Positions 27,038 to 35,536 of a stretch of DNA of 63,618 nucleotides are shown here, in pieces. Origin of the DNA: CAYGYG01 sp964354155. GTDB taxonomy: Bacteria; Hydrothermota; Tepidihabitantia; SM23-42; CAYGYG01. How positions within the stretch are numbered: position 1 is the first letter of the stretch; every line of letters begins with the position of its first letter. The notes beneath the pieces were generated by a model, which was given only the letters and a program-made list of their open reading frames with translations, made no database searches and had not been told where the DNA came from. The DNA is taken from the NCBI GenBank assembly GCA_964354155.1, contig CAYGYG010000016.1:1-63618 (forward strand), read 5' to 3'. The position numbers and the translations under genes were made by a program.

Positions 27038-28293
27038 AACGCCCGGCGCCGGAGTCGACAAGGCGCGTCATCGTTATTGGCGGTGGCGCCGCAGGTATGA
27101 TGGCGGCGGGCCGGGCCGCAGAATGCGGGGCCGACGTGGTCCTTTTGGAAAAGACGAAAACTCTGGGGAATAAACTTCGCATCAGCGGACGGGGGCGGTG
27201 TAACCTCACCAATCTCAACCGGGCCGAGGAGTTCATACTCGGCTACGGACCCAACGGGAAATTCCTTATCAATTGCCTGGCCCGGTTTTCGAGCGACGAT
27301 TTGATGGAATTCTTTGCGCAGCGCGCCGTGAAGACAGCGCCGGATGCCGACGGCCGCGTCTTCCCGGAGTCTCGGAGCGCAAACGAGATTGCCGACTGCA
27401 TGGTGAGCTACATGGCGGCCTGGGGCGTGAAAATTCGGACCGGCTTTCGCGTCGGCACGGTACTGGTGGACAAGGGGAGGGTCGTCGGGGTGCGAAAGGG
27501 TGATGGTACGCTGTTCGGGGAGGTGGTTATTATTGCAACGGGCGGAAAATCTTATGCGAGGACCGGTTCGGACGGGGACGGTTACGCCCTGGCGCGTGCG
27601 CTCGGTCACGAGATCATTTCACCCCGGCCGGCCCTGGTTCCTCTGGTGGTGAGAGAACGAACGATCGCCCAGATGCAGGGGGTGAGCGGTCCGGACGTCG
27701 CGGTCGAGTTCGAAAGCGGCGGCAAGACGTTGACTCGTCGGCGCGGTGCCGTACTGTTTACGCACTTCGGTCTGTCCGGACCGGCGGTGCTGGATGCCAG
27801 CCGCGAGGTCGTGCCGGGATTGGAACAGGGGCTGGTTCTGGTACGGATCAACCTGTTGCCGGACTACGATACCGCGGCGCTTGCTAAAACATTACAGAAG
27901 ATGTTCACCAGTCACGGCGCCAAGTCGATTGGGAGGCTTGTTGACCAACTGCTGCCCAGAGGAATGGTTCCCGTAGTGCTGCACCGGGCGAAGATACGTC
28001 CGGAGAAAAAATGCGGTGACATCACCTCGGCGGAACGAACCGTCCTGGCGCGGACGATGACCGGTCTTGAGTTTACGATTGTTCGTTCCCGGCCGATTGA
28101 AGAAGCGATGGTAACGAGCGGGGGAGTTGCGCTGGAAGCGATCGACCCGAAGACACTTGAATCGAAAATCGTGAAGGGGCTTTTCTTCTGTGGCGAAGTG
28201 ATTGATATCGACGGACTGAGCGGCGGGTACAACCTCCAGGCCGCCTTCTCTACCGGTTACGTCGCCGGCGAATCCGCCGCGTTGCACCGGTAG
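27034..28293 (+). CDS. BaiN/HI0933-family FAD-dependent oxidoreductase
   Basis: 419 residues from GTG 27034. The N-terminal Rossmann motif VIVIGGGAAGMMAAGRAAE is followed by LGNKLRISGRGRCNLTN, the family-defining motif of HI0933/YhiN flavoproteins. GGKSYARTGSDGDGY and the C-terminal GLFFCGEVIDIDGLSGGYN complete the FAD site. Members reduce double bonds or other unidentified substrates in the cytoplasm. The GTG overlaps the upstream stop by GTGA, so it is expressed with the methyltransferase. Confidence 0.92.
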   Translation: MKRPAPESTRRVIVIGGGAAGMMAAGRAAECGADVVLLEKTKTLGNKLRISGRGRCNLTNLNRAEEFILGYGPNGKFLINCLARFSSDDLMEFFAQRAVKTAPDADGRVFPESRSANEIADCMVSYMAAWGVKIRTGFRVGTVLVDKGRVVGVRKGDGTLFGEVVIIATGGKSYARTGSDGDGYALARALGHEIISPRPALVPLVVRERTIAQMQGVSGPDVAVEFESGGKTLTRRRGAVLFTHFGLSGPAVLDASREVVPGLEQGLVLVRINLLPDYDTAALAKTLQKMFTSHGAKSIGRLVDQLLPRGMVPVVLHRAKIRPEKKCGDITSAERTVLARTMTGLEFTIVRSRPIEEAMVTSGGVALEAIDPKTLESKIVKGLFFCGEVIDIDGLSGGYNLQAAFSTGYVAGESAALHR

Positions 28294-28302
28294 TATGTCT
28301 AT

Positions 28303-28330
28303 GTAGGGACACACCATGGTGTGTCCCTAC
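28303..28330. repeat. 28-bp perfect palindrome
   Basis: GTAGGGACACACCA is followed directly by its reverse complement. The GTAGGG...CCCTAC ends recur in the other hairpin repeats of the window. It is immediately followed by the GGGGCTGTCCCC word. Position between convergent genes allows a terminator role in both directions. Confidence 0.7.
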
Positions 28331-28384
28331 TAAAAAGTCAGGGGCTGTCCCCGTTCGGGGTGAACCGCCGCTACGTTTTGAAAG

Positions 28385-28714
28385 CTAAGGCCTGAGCCAC
28401 TGAAACCGATTCAGGTCGACAAAACCGTCGCGGCTGGATCTGACTCCTTCGTCTTCAAGTAACTTCTTCTGGAGTTCAAAACCGGCGCCCCGTTTGAGCG
28501 AGATCCCGCCGTTCTTGTTGATAACCCGGTGCCAGGGCAGGTTCTCTTTTTCTGATGACGAGTGGAGGATGTAGGCCACCTGGCGGGCGGCTCCGCGAAA
28601 ACCGGCGTAGTCGGCAATCTGGCCGTAGGTTGCCACCCGGCCGCGGGGAACGCTCTTGATAATGTCGACTACCTTTCTGTAGAAGCCGGATGGAACCGAT
28701 GGTTTGCGGTTCAT
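28385..28714 (-). CDS. Alkyltransferase-like protein (ATL, MGMT family)
   Basis: 109 residues from ATG 28714, which starts where the family starts; the open frame upstream runs into the next gene and has Arg/Ser-rich shadow composition. GFYRKVVDIIKSVPRGRVATYGQIA and GAARQVAYIL are the DNA-binding helix-turn-helix of MGMT proteins. The active-site PCHR is PWHR (LPWHRVINKNGGIS), so the alkyl-acceptor Cys is replaced by Trp. That is the mark of ATL proteins, which bind O6-alkylguanine and hand it to nucleotide excision repair instead of reversing it. Confidence 0.93.
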   Translation of the reverse strand: MNRKPSVPSGFYRKVVDIIKSVPRGRVATYGQIADYAGFRGAARQVAYILHSSSEKENLPWHRVINKNGGISLKRGAGFELQKKLLEDEGVRSSRDGFVDLNRFQWLRP

Positions 28715-28757
28715 AGCCTGATCGCCAAGGCGGGCCGGCAGATTTCGGCGGCGGTGC

Positions 28758-29387
28758 CTATTTCTTGACCCTCTGCTTTGTGGACCGAAAGTCCTTGGTC
28801 GTTTTCTTGACGAGGGACTCGACGAGCTTACCGTAGGCCTCTTCAGGGTCCTTGGCGTCGAAGTGGAAGAACCCGCCCATGAGGCTGACGTGGCCGACTT
28901 CCTTTTTGTCGCGGCCCGAACCGGTCCAGATCGTTGCCGCATTGGCCGTCAGAACCAGCTTCGCCATCAGCTTAGCCTCGACATCGGCATGGGCGCTGAT
29001 AAATGGGATTCCGGGCCCGATGTCGATGCGGGGTTTTACATCCGAGACCTCGATATTGCCGGTGATGACCGAGTTTACGTTATACTTGTCGCGGATTGCC
29101 TTGATCGCATCGGGGTCCATTGCCTCTTTACCGATTGCTTTGAGAACCGCAGCCTCTTCGCCAAGCTCGACCATTTCTGCGCCCTTCTGTTCCTTGGTTA
29201 TCGCCTCCATGAATTTGCGTGTCCCGTATTCGGCGAGACCGCCCTTGGCGTTGGTCTTGAACTGTATGACCCCGATCGCCTGGTTTTGTTTCAGGTCAAT
29301 CGCCGGCGGCACGGTCACTCTCTTGCAGCAGCCGATAGCTGACGCGGCCAAAACAAGCACTATGAACAACGTCTGACGGTTAGTCAT
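28758..29387 (-). CDS. Lipoprotein, CsgG/GNA1162-like fold suspected
   Basis: 209 residues. The lipobox ASAIGCCK gives Cys20 or the adjacent Cys as the lipidated residue. The mature part has IGVIQFKTNAKGGLAEYGTR, VELGEEAAVLKAIGK, DAIKAIRDKYNVNSVITGNI and ...KLVLTANAATIWTGSG. This alternates strands and helices as in CsgG/TolB-N-like lipoproteins, in which a predicted nucleotide-like fold sits in the periplasm. The specific family is not certain. Shine-Dalgarno AAGGAGA precedes the ATG. Confidence 0.7.
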   Translation of the reverse strand: MTNRQTLFIVLVLAASAIGCCKRVTVPPAIDLKQNQAIGVIQFKTNAKGGLAEYGTRKFMEAITKEQKGAEMVELGEEAAVLKAIGKEAMDPDAIKAIRDKYNVNSVITGNIEVSDVKPRIDIGPGIPFISAHADVEAKLMAKLVLTANAATIWTGSGRDKKEVGHVSLMGGFFHFDAKDPEEAYGKLVESLVKKTTKDFRSTKQRVKK

Positions 29388-29595
29388 GAGTTCTCCTTGT
29401 TCGACATTCTTGGTCTTTCCACTTTCGATTATGTGGGTGGTGGGTCTGAAAACCTGTCTAAGATTAACGATTCTGCCGAGAAATGCAAGAGTTTTCTGCG
29501 TGGCTACTCAACCGGGACGATCATGACTTGCCTCTTTTTATGAAACCGCGGCCCAAGAACCCGAAGGGGCGGTAGTCATCGGCGGGAAATCGGCA

Positions 29596-29623
29596 TTGAC
29601 AACACTAGAGGAAAGGATATCAT
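29596..29623 (+). promoter_or_regulatory. Promoter of the UGA-interrupted propeller gene
   Basis: TTGACA (29596-29601), 16-bp spacer, TATCAT (29618-29623). The expected start gives a leader of about 30 nt that includes CCAAGGAGG before the ATG at 29661. Confidence 0.55.
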
Positions 29624-29660
29624 TAAGCAAAGCAATCGTCGCTTCGGCCAAGGAGGCCTT

Positions 29661-30980
29661 ATGAATCTTGTTCTTCTTGTCGGGACCTTAGTCACTTTTG
29701 GCGCCGATTTCGGCATCTGTACTTTCTCTGCCGCCCAGCAGTTTCCCAACGTAATCTACCAGAACGGTCAGTACTATGTGTTCTGGTCAGACAGTCGCCA
29801 CGTCGGCAGCGAGGGCGCCTATGCGATCTATGGAGCGAGGGTGTCGACTTCGGGTGCGGTGTTGGACCCCGACGGCAAGTTGCTGTTCAAGCGCCAGGCC
29901 GGCTACGCGCCGTTTGCGGCATACGACGGCACGAACTTCCTGGTTATTTTTCGTGACAGCATCGGGTGATGCTACGGCAATATCTGCGGAGTGAGGGTCA
30001 CTCCGAACTGCGACACTATCAATTCCTTTTTCGTGAGCAAATGCTACGGCATTCAATTCTTCCCGGATGTGGCTTTCGGCGGTGGGAACTATCTCGTGAC
30101 ATGGTCGGACCAGCGCAGCGGGTACTACCGGATCTATTGCACCCGGGTCTCGCCGTTGGGACAGGTTGATGATACTCTGGGTACACCGGTCGGCCCGATC
30201 GCGACGGACAATCAGAACTACTCGGCGATCGCCTTTACCGGGAGCAGGTTCTACGTCGTCTGGGTGAATGTGGCGACGTCGGGATTTTACATGGGCGCCC
30301 GGTTCGTCGAGGTCAATGGTCAGCCCAGCGATACATTCAGGTTGAATTCTGGGGTGAACGCGGTCACGATCACGAGGCTTGCTTACGACGGCAGCAACTT
30401 CATGCTGGTATGGTTGGAGGGCGACTCGCTCAAAGGTCAGCGCATCGAGGGCAGCGGCAATCCCACCGGGAGTCCATTCCTGATTGCGGCTCCGGTCAGT
30501 TCGGCATCGGTCGACTTGTGCTTCGATGGTTGGAGATACTTCGTAACATGGGCCAGCGGTCAGATCTGGGGCCGTAAGTACGACCGGTACGGTAATCCGG
30601 TCGGGAGCGCATTTCAGGTATCTTCATCAACCTACGGCCAGACCGCGCCTGATGTCACGAGCGGGGCGAATAACCGGTACCTCAACGTGTGGTGTGAATC
30701 GCGGGTTTCGCCGGATATCTACGGCAATCTCGATGTTGCCATCAACGGCGTGGCCGAAGAAAAGGGCTCGAGGCGGTCTTTGATCAAGCTTGAGTCGTCG
30801 ATCGTCCGGGATATGGTGCGAATCCACGGCGGCCGGGGAATCGACCTGCGTCTGTACGATTCATCGGGGAAGAGGGTGGCCACAAGCAAGGCGGGCTACT
30901 TCCGCGTCAGCCATCTGCCGGCCGGAATTTACTTCATTGAAGCACCGCAGCAGCGTTGGAAAGTGGTGAACGTCCGTTAA
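29661..30980 (+). CDS. Seven-bladed propeller protein with sorting domain, broken by in-frame UGA
   Basis: The coding frame runs 440 codons from ATG 29661 (SD AAGGAGG) to TAA 30978-30980, with one in-frame TGA at codon 103 (29967-29969). Both halves are in the same frame, so this is not a frameshift. Seven related blades are visible (core: x-Y/F-L/F-V-x-W/F-x-D then I-Y-G/C-x-R-V), blade 2 spanning the TGA: FLVIFRDSIG, stop, CYGNICGVRV. The last ~60 residues (LRLYDSSGKRV, LPAGIYFIEA) resemble a T9SS type-A sorting domain. It is an exported, Cys-rich surface protein. Without readthrough only about 1.5 blades would be made. Options are a recent nonsense mutation (TGG to TGA), an assembly error, or recoding as selenocysteine; see the hairpin directly downstream. 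Confidence 0.75.
29987..30005 (+). other. Hairpin 17 nt after the in-frame UGA (bacterial-SECIS-like geometry)
   Basis: C29987 plus GGAGTGA (29988-29994), loop GGG (29995-29997), TCACTCC (29998-30004) plus G30005 make an 8-bp perfect stem. The loop starts 25 nt after the UGA and opens with G, which fits the loose published description of bacterial SECIS elements. Chance occurrence is not excluded. Confidence 0.4.
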
Positions 30981-31058
30981 GGGTTTAAGAGTTGGGGGGT
31001 GTCCCGACCGAGGGGCGTCCGCTAAGAGTTCAAAAGTTGGGGGCTGTCTCCATCGAGG
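30972..31058. repeat. Tandem duplication of about 43 bp at convergent gene ends
   Basis: CGTCC-TAAG-GTT-AAGTTGGGGG-TGTC-C-CGAGG occurs twice (30972-31013 and 31015-31058) with about 80% identity. The second copy encodes the last residues of the phosphoesterase (GDSPQLLNS). Read on the minus strand the first copy would encode a similar RDTPQLLNP followed by a stop. Confidence 0.6.
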
Positions 31059-31693
31059 GAGTAGGAGATCCTGTCGCCGAGTTCGAGTATCGTGTAGTGG
31101 TCCGGGAATGTCCCCGGATTTATCACAATCGTATTCTCGATGCGATCTACACCTCGCGCCTCGTGAATGTGGCCGCAGATGACGATATCCGGTTTTGCCG
31201 TCTCGATGAACGCCCGAATCGCCCGACTGCCGACGTGACCACCCAGCAAAGTACGGTCGACTTTCGTGCCGTGCGGCGGGGCGTGGGTGAGGAAGAGCCT
31301 GAACCGTGCGTGCGGCCGGCTCATATTGATGCCGGCCAGAGTCCGGTCAATCTCATCTTCCGAATACTCCTGGACCGTGGAAAAGGGTGTCAGATTACTG
31401 CCTCCACAGCCGAAGACGACGAGATCATTGGTTAGTTCGGCCCGGCCGTGGACGCTGATCTTGCGTTCTTCGAGAAAATCAACCACGCTCGGTTGGTCGC
31501 AATTGCCGGAAACCGCCATGATATTTGTGTTGAGTCGGTAGAATTGGTCGATAATCGGCTCGGCATCTCGATCCGAACCGAATTGAGTTATGTCACCGGC
31601 GATCAGGAGAAGGTCGGCCTGTTTGATAAGATCGGCGGTTCGTTCGTCACGCAGTCTGCGGCCGTGGTTGTCGGCAAGCGCAAATATCTTCAT
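31022..31693 (-). CDS. Metallophosphoesterase, YfcE/Icc-like
   Basis: 223 residues from ATG 31693; this start follows the promoter directly (leaderless) and begins with the first strand MKIFALADNHG. Metal-binding motifs are DNH (D9-H11), GDIT, GNCD (in place of GNH-D), THAPPHG and GHIHE, the set for a dinuclear-metal calcineurin-like phosphodiesterase. YfcE-type enzymes hydrolyse phosphodiesters such as bis-pNPP; the physiological substrate is unknown. It is divergent from hslV. The C-terminal 10 residues are encoded in a tandem repeat. Confidence 0.88.
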   Translation of the reverse strand: MKIFALADNHGRRLRDERTADLIKQADLLLIAGDITQFGSDRDAEPIIDQFYRLNTNIMAVSGNCDQPSVVDFLEERKISVHGRAELTNDLVVFGCGGSNLTPFSTVQEYSEDEIDRTLAGINMSRPHARFRLFLTHAPPHGTKVDRTLLGGHVGSRAIRAFIETAKPDIVICGHIHEARGVDRIENTIVINPGTFPDHYTILELGDRISYSLDGDSPQLLNS

Positions 31694-31700
31694 GCATGTC

Positions 31701-31728
31701 ATCATACTTGGAGAAGACTCGATGTCAA
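31701..31728 (-). promoter_or_regulatory. Leaderless-type promoter of the phosphoesterase gene
   Basis: On the minus strand: TTGACA (31728-31723), 16-bp spacer, TATGAT (31706-31701), then 7 nt to the ATG at 31693. No Shine-Dalgarno. Confidence 0.65.
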
Positions 31729-31792
31729 GGCGCATTGCTGGAGTACGAGTTTCGCAATTGTTGAATGTTGAGATTTGACCCCAATTTGGTTC

Positions 31793-31820
31793 TTGACTTT
31801 GACGGTTGGTTGGGTATGCT
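31793..31820 (+). promoter_or_regulatory. Leaderless-type promoter of hslV
   Basis: TTGACT (31793-31798), 16-bp spacer, TATGCT (31815-31820), then 7 nt to ATG 31828. A second ATG follows at 31831. A 22-bp repeat (31764-31785) lies just upstream. Confidence 0.6.
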
Positions 31821-31827
31821 CTGGGCG

Positions 31828-32355
31828 ATGATGCGTTCGACGACAATTCTCGGGCTCAAACACAATGGGAAGATCGTGATCGGCGGTGACGGCCAGGTGA
31901 CCTTCGGGGATACGATCATGAAGCACACCGGCAGAAAAATCCGTAAGTTGTACAATGACAAGGTCCTGGTTGGGTTTGCCGGTTCCACCGCGGACGCCTT
32001 CACTCTCTTCGAACGATTCGAGGCGAAACTCGAAGAGTTCCGGGGAAATCTGCCGCGCAGTGTCGTCGAATTGGCCAAGGACTGGCGGGCCGACCGGGTT
32101 CTGAGACGGCTTGAGGCATTGCTCGCGATTCTGGACCGGGAGCACGCTTATGTGGTGTCGGGTGCCGGCGATGTGATCGAGCCGGATGATGGGGTCGCGG
32201 CGATCGGCTCAGGAGGTTCTATTGCCCAGGGGGTTGCGCGGGCCTTGATGAAGCATTCGAAGTTGTCGGCGCGGGAGATCGTCGAGGAAACGCTCAAGAT
32301 CGTCAGTTCGATTTGCATCTATACTAATAATCAAATATATGTAGAAGAGTTGTAA
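31828..32355 (+). CDS. hslV: ATP-dependent protease subunit HslV
   Basis: 175 residues from ATG 31828. The catalytic N-terminal threonine is Thr5 in MMRS-TTILGL, exposed after removal of the short propeptide. GGDGQVTFG, VGFAGSTADAFTLFERFEAKLEE, ELAKDWRADRVLRRLEALL and GSGG are diagnostic of HslV, the proteolytic dodecamer of the HslUV protease. Its ATPase partner HslU, normally the next gene, is absent: 565 bp without a gene follow, then a PDZ protein. HslU must be elsewhere or missing. Confidence 0.96.
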   Translation: MMRSTTILGLKHNGKIVIGGDGQVTFGDTIMKHTGRKIRKLYNDKVLVGFAGSTADAFTLFERFEAKLEEFRGNLPRSVVELAKDWRADRVLRRLEALLAILDREHAYVVSGAGDVIEPDDGVAAIGSGGSIAQGVARALMKHSKLSAREIVEETLKIVSSICIYTNNQIYVEEL

Positions 32356-32920
32356 GAGATGGCTCAAAGAAAGCCCAGAGAGGGCGCAGAGAAGGCTCAA
32401 GATGGCCGATAGAGAGATAAGAGCACAAATCCCAATTCCCAAACCGCTTGGGGTGTTTGAATATTGTTTAGATTCTAGCTGTTAATTGTAGGGGCAATTC
32501 ATGTTGAAAATCCCGACCGAGGGGAATTGCCCGCGACGAGGGCGGTTCGTGTTGAAAATCCCGGCCCCAATGGAAACTGCCCCTACTACTAGAATTAGTA
32601 GGCAGGCTCAGGATGACAGAGGCGCCGGGTGGGGGTCGGGGCCTCCCGGCGACCGAAGGCACGCGTTTCTGAGTAGCGTCGGGTCTTGTACCCGACTGCA
32701 TCTGTTCGGTGGCATGTAAAATGCCACCCTACGACAATCAGTTTCCGAGAGAAATATAGAATCCCTCTCTACATAGTCGTAGCGCCGGTTGGAGGTCTCT
32801 GTCTCACGCCGCGTGCTTGACACGAGGCGGAGTCTCCGAGAGGGTTTTATACCCGGCCGGAACATCGGTCTCGGCGTTTGGCCATTATGATTTGGACCAT
32901 TACCAATTAAGGGAGGCTTC
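32356..32920. repeat. Repeat-rich intergenic region after hslV
   Basis: No gene is seen. It holds two copies of GTGTTGAAAATCCCG / ATGTTGAAAATCCCG (about 32501 and 32550) associated with GGGGCAATT/GGGGAATTGCCC words. Hairpins include GTCGGGTCTTGTACCCGAC (about 32678-32696) and GGTGGCATGTAAAATGCCACC (about 32709-32729), members of the window-wide hairpin family. Confidence 0.6.
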
Positions 32921-33448
32921 ATGAACACACTGATATCACTGCTGGCACTAAGCTTGATCGCCTACCCTGGTGATAAAACCGAGATCCGGGGTTGGCTCGG
33001 CATCGAAGTAGACAACCTATCGACCGCCGTGCGCAATGCGCTCAACACCGACTACGGCGTCATGGTCGTCTATGTCAGTCGCGAGTCCCCGGCCGAGAAA
33101 GGCGGGCTTGAAGTCGGCGACGTCATCCTCGATTTCAACGGAGAAAAGATCTTCGAGCGCGAGGACTTGGAATACTTGATCCGGCGGAATCCCGATAAAA
33201 AGGTTGTGCTGACGGTCCTGAGGAAGAGTGAAAAGAAGAGGCTTACAATGGAAGTGGGATCAATGGAGTACGAGGACTACTGGATCAAGATACCGGCGTT
33301 ACGATTTCCCGAGGATCTGGAGCGTGCTTTGCGTAGCCTGAAACCGAAGTGGGATGAGGAGATGGACAACATGAAGCGGGAGATGAAGCGATTAGAACGG
33401 CAGGTTGATAGTTTGCGCAAGGAGTTGGAGAAGAAGACCAAATTATGA
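32921..33448 (+). CDS. Exported PDZ-domain protein with C-terminal coiled coil
   Basis: 175 residues; AAGGGAGG before the ATG. A short signal sequence (LISLLALSLIAYPG) is followed by a PDZ domain (about 22-108: GWLGIEVDN, ESPAEKGGLEVGDVILDFNG, VVLTVLRKSEKKRL). The last 45 residues (WDEEMDNMKREMKRLERQVDSLRKELEKK) are a coiled coil. No protease domain is present, so it is a binding or adaptor protein in the periplasm. Its stop overlaps the next start by ATGA, tying it to the DUF5916 barrel protein. Confidence 0.88.
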   Translation: MNTLISLLALSLIAYPGDKTEIRGWLGIEVDNLSTAVRNALNTDYGVMVVYVSRESPAEKGGLEVGDVILDFNGEKIFEREDLEYLIRRNPDKKVVLTVLRKSEKKRLTMEVGSMEYEDYWIKIPALRFPEDLERALRSLKPKWDEEMDNMKREMKRLERQVDSLRKELEKKTKL

Positions 33449-35535
33449 TCATAGCCGCACTTCTGCTGTTTGCGTCCGGTGCCGATGACGGGCGCATCGA
33501 GGCGCGGTTTGTGTTGACCGCACCGGTCATCGACGGCATCCTTGAAGAGGTGTGGACGCAGGCCGATTCCTCGGACCGCTTCTGCCAGTGCCGGCCGGAC
33601 GACAAGGGGCCGCCCAGTCAAAAGACGGTGGTTTTTGTGTTGGCCGACCATGAGAACCTGTATGTCGCGTTTCGCTGTTATGATACTGAGCCGGACAAGC
33701 TCGTCCTGAGACTCAGGCCCCGGGACGACCAGACCGGCGACAAGGTCGGCCTGTGGCTTGATACTTTCGGCGACAAGACGACGGCTTACGATTTCGAGAT
33801 AACGGCCGGCGGCGTCATGGGTGACTGCTACATCGCCCAGGACGGTCAACTGGCCGACGAAACCTGGGACGGGGTCTGGTTTGGTGCGGCAAGGCGACAA
33901 GAGTACGGCTACACCGTGGAAATCAAGATTCCCTACAAGTCCATCCGTTTCAAGCCGGGCCTTGCCGAATGGGGGGTGAACTTCTATCGTGTCGTCGATC
34001 GCACGATGGAAGAAGACTACTGGTTTCCCCAGCGGGTGACCGATTACCTCAAAATATCCCGTTCGGGCATTGTCTCCGGCATCAGGCCGGCGGTTCGGGG
34101 CCAGCAGATGGATTTCTATCCGGTCGGCCTGATGCGCTATGAAGAGGGTGAAGCGCGTGATCTGTCGCCGGACGGCGGGCTCGATTTTTTCTGGTCGGTC
34201 GATCCTTCGTCCAAAGTACAGTTGACTTTCAATCCGGATTTTGCCCAGATTGAGGCCGATCCCTTTCAGCTCAATCTCACCAAGTACGAGCTGTGGCTCC
34301 AGGAACGACGGCCGTTTTTCACGGAGACGCAAGAGCTTTTCTCACCCCCGTATGCGCCGATAACCATTGGCGAACCGATAGCGCTCTACTACTCAAGGCG
34401 GATCGGGCGGTCTTTGCCGGACGGGAAGGCGGTGCCGATTCTGTCCGGATTGCGCTACAGCAGCCGGTTTGAACGATTCCAGGCGGGCGTCATGGGCGTT
34501 GCCTGTGCCGCGACCGACTACGAGTGCGGGGACGATTTGTTGACTGAACCGCAGAGCTACTATGCGGTCGCCCGTCTCAAACGGGATTTCCTGAACAACT
34601 CGGAAGTCGGTTTGCTCTATGCGGGCAAAGAAAACAATGAATACGCAAACCGGGCGATGGGCGTCGACGGTGTCTTGCGGCATGAGGCACTGTCTTTTTC
34701 CTTTCAGGGTGCGGGCACGATGATCCGGGATGAGCCGGGCGGCTGGGGAGGTAAGGTCGACGCCGGCTACCAGAAGCGGAACTACTTTGTGGGCGCGGGC
34801 GCCAAAGAAATAGGGGCGCAATTCGATCCGGGCGGTGTTGCGCTGCAGCCCTGGAAAGGGCGGCAATACGGCGTGGTTGGAGGGGTTTCTATCTACAACT
34901 GGGACCAGTTGCGCAAGGCCTCGACCGGTGCGTTCGCGGGTCGTTCGCAAGAGGCCGGGGAGAGCTATACCGGGTCATATCTTGGCTTTTGGGCAACCTC
35001 GGTAGTGAAGGACAATCTCGGTTTTGCCATCGAAGTTCAGAGGAACGACGATTTCGAGGTGGACCGGGAATACGAAACCGTGAGCTACTCGGGCACTTTC
35101 TGGACCAACTACAGCAAGCCGGTCTACTTTTCCGGCTCTTTCTACTGGTCGACGCTCTTATACAACTACCGGCGCGAGTACTTTGCCCCGAGCGGGAGCA
35201 TGGCGTTTCAGACCGCCCTGCGTCCCCGCACGAACGTGAGTATCGGCATAAACATGAGCGACCTCATCGAATGTGATCCGACCGGGGCGATTGTCGCCGA
35301 CAACGTCGTCTGGTGGCCGCGCGTTACCTGGTCGGTCACCAACAACCTGCATCTGAGACTTGCCGCCGAGCCCAATTTCATCACTGATGTCCACAGCATG
35401 AATGTGCTCTTATCCTACAACTTTCGGCCTAAGTCGTGGATCTACGTTGCCTTCAACGAAACGCGCGCAACCGATGAGTTGACTTTCTCGGGCCGGGCCG
35501 CGGTGGTTAAGGTGAGGTACTTGATATATTTCTGA
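33445..35535 (+). CDS. CBM9-like plus DUF5916 outer-membrane protein
   Basis: 696 residues. A short signal peptide is followed by a carbohydrate-binding-module-9-like sandwich (about 18-200: APVIDGILEEVW, LYVAFRCYDTEPDKL, VGLWLDTF, YTVEIKIPYKSIRF). The DUF5916 region starts with NPDFAQIEADPFQLNLTKYE and LQERRPFFTETQELF and continues as a long run of alternating strands (about 260-696) that looks like an outer-membrane barrel ending in a hydrophobic strand KVRYLIYF. Family function is unknown. It overlaps the PDZ gene by 4 nt, suggesting that the PDZ protein assists its assembly or signalling. Confidence 0.9.
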   Translation: MIIAALLLFASGADDGRIEARFVLTAPVIDGILEEVWTQADSSDRFCQCRPDDKGPPSQKTVVFVLADHENLYVAFRCYDTEPDKLVLRLRPRDDQTGDKVGLWLDTFGDKTTAYDFEITAGGVMGDCYIAQDGQLADETWDGVWFGAARRQEYGYTVEIKIPYKSIRFKPGLAEWGVNFYRVVDRTMEEDYWFPQRVTDYLKISRSGIVSGIRPAVRGQQMDFYPVGLMRYEEGEARDLSPDGGLDFFWSVDPSSKVQLTFNPDFAQIEADPFQLNLTKYELWLQERRPFFTETQELFSPPYAPITIGEPIALYYSRRIGRSLPDGKAVPILSGLRYSSRFERFQAGVMGVACAATDYECGDDLLTEPQSYYAVARLKRDFLNNSEVGLLYAGKENNEYANRAMGVDGVLRHEALSFSFQGAGTMIRDEPGGWGGKVDAGYQKRNYFVGAGAKEIGAQFDPGGVALQPWKGRQYGVVGGVSIYNWDQLRKASTGAFAGRSQEAGESYTGSYLGFWATSVVKDNLGFAIEVQRNDDFEVDREYETVSYSGTFWTNYSKPVYFSGSFYWSTLLYNYRREYFAPSGSMAFQTALRPRTNVSIGINMSDLIECDPTGAIVADNVVWWPRVTWSVTNNLHLRLAAEPNFITDVHSMNVLLSYNFRPKSWIYVAFNETRATDELTFSGRAAVVKVRYLIYF

Positions 35536-35536
35536 A

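Noticed and set aside
29661..30980. Frameshift as the cause of the broken propeller gene
   Set aside because: The two halves are in the same frame and separated only by one TGA and seven sense codons before the second half's first possible start.
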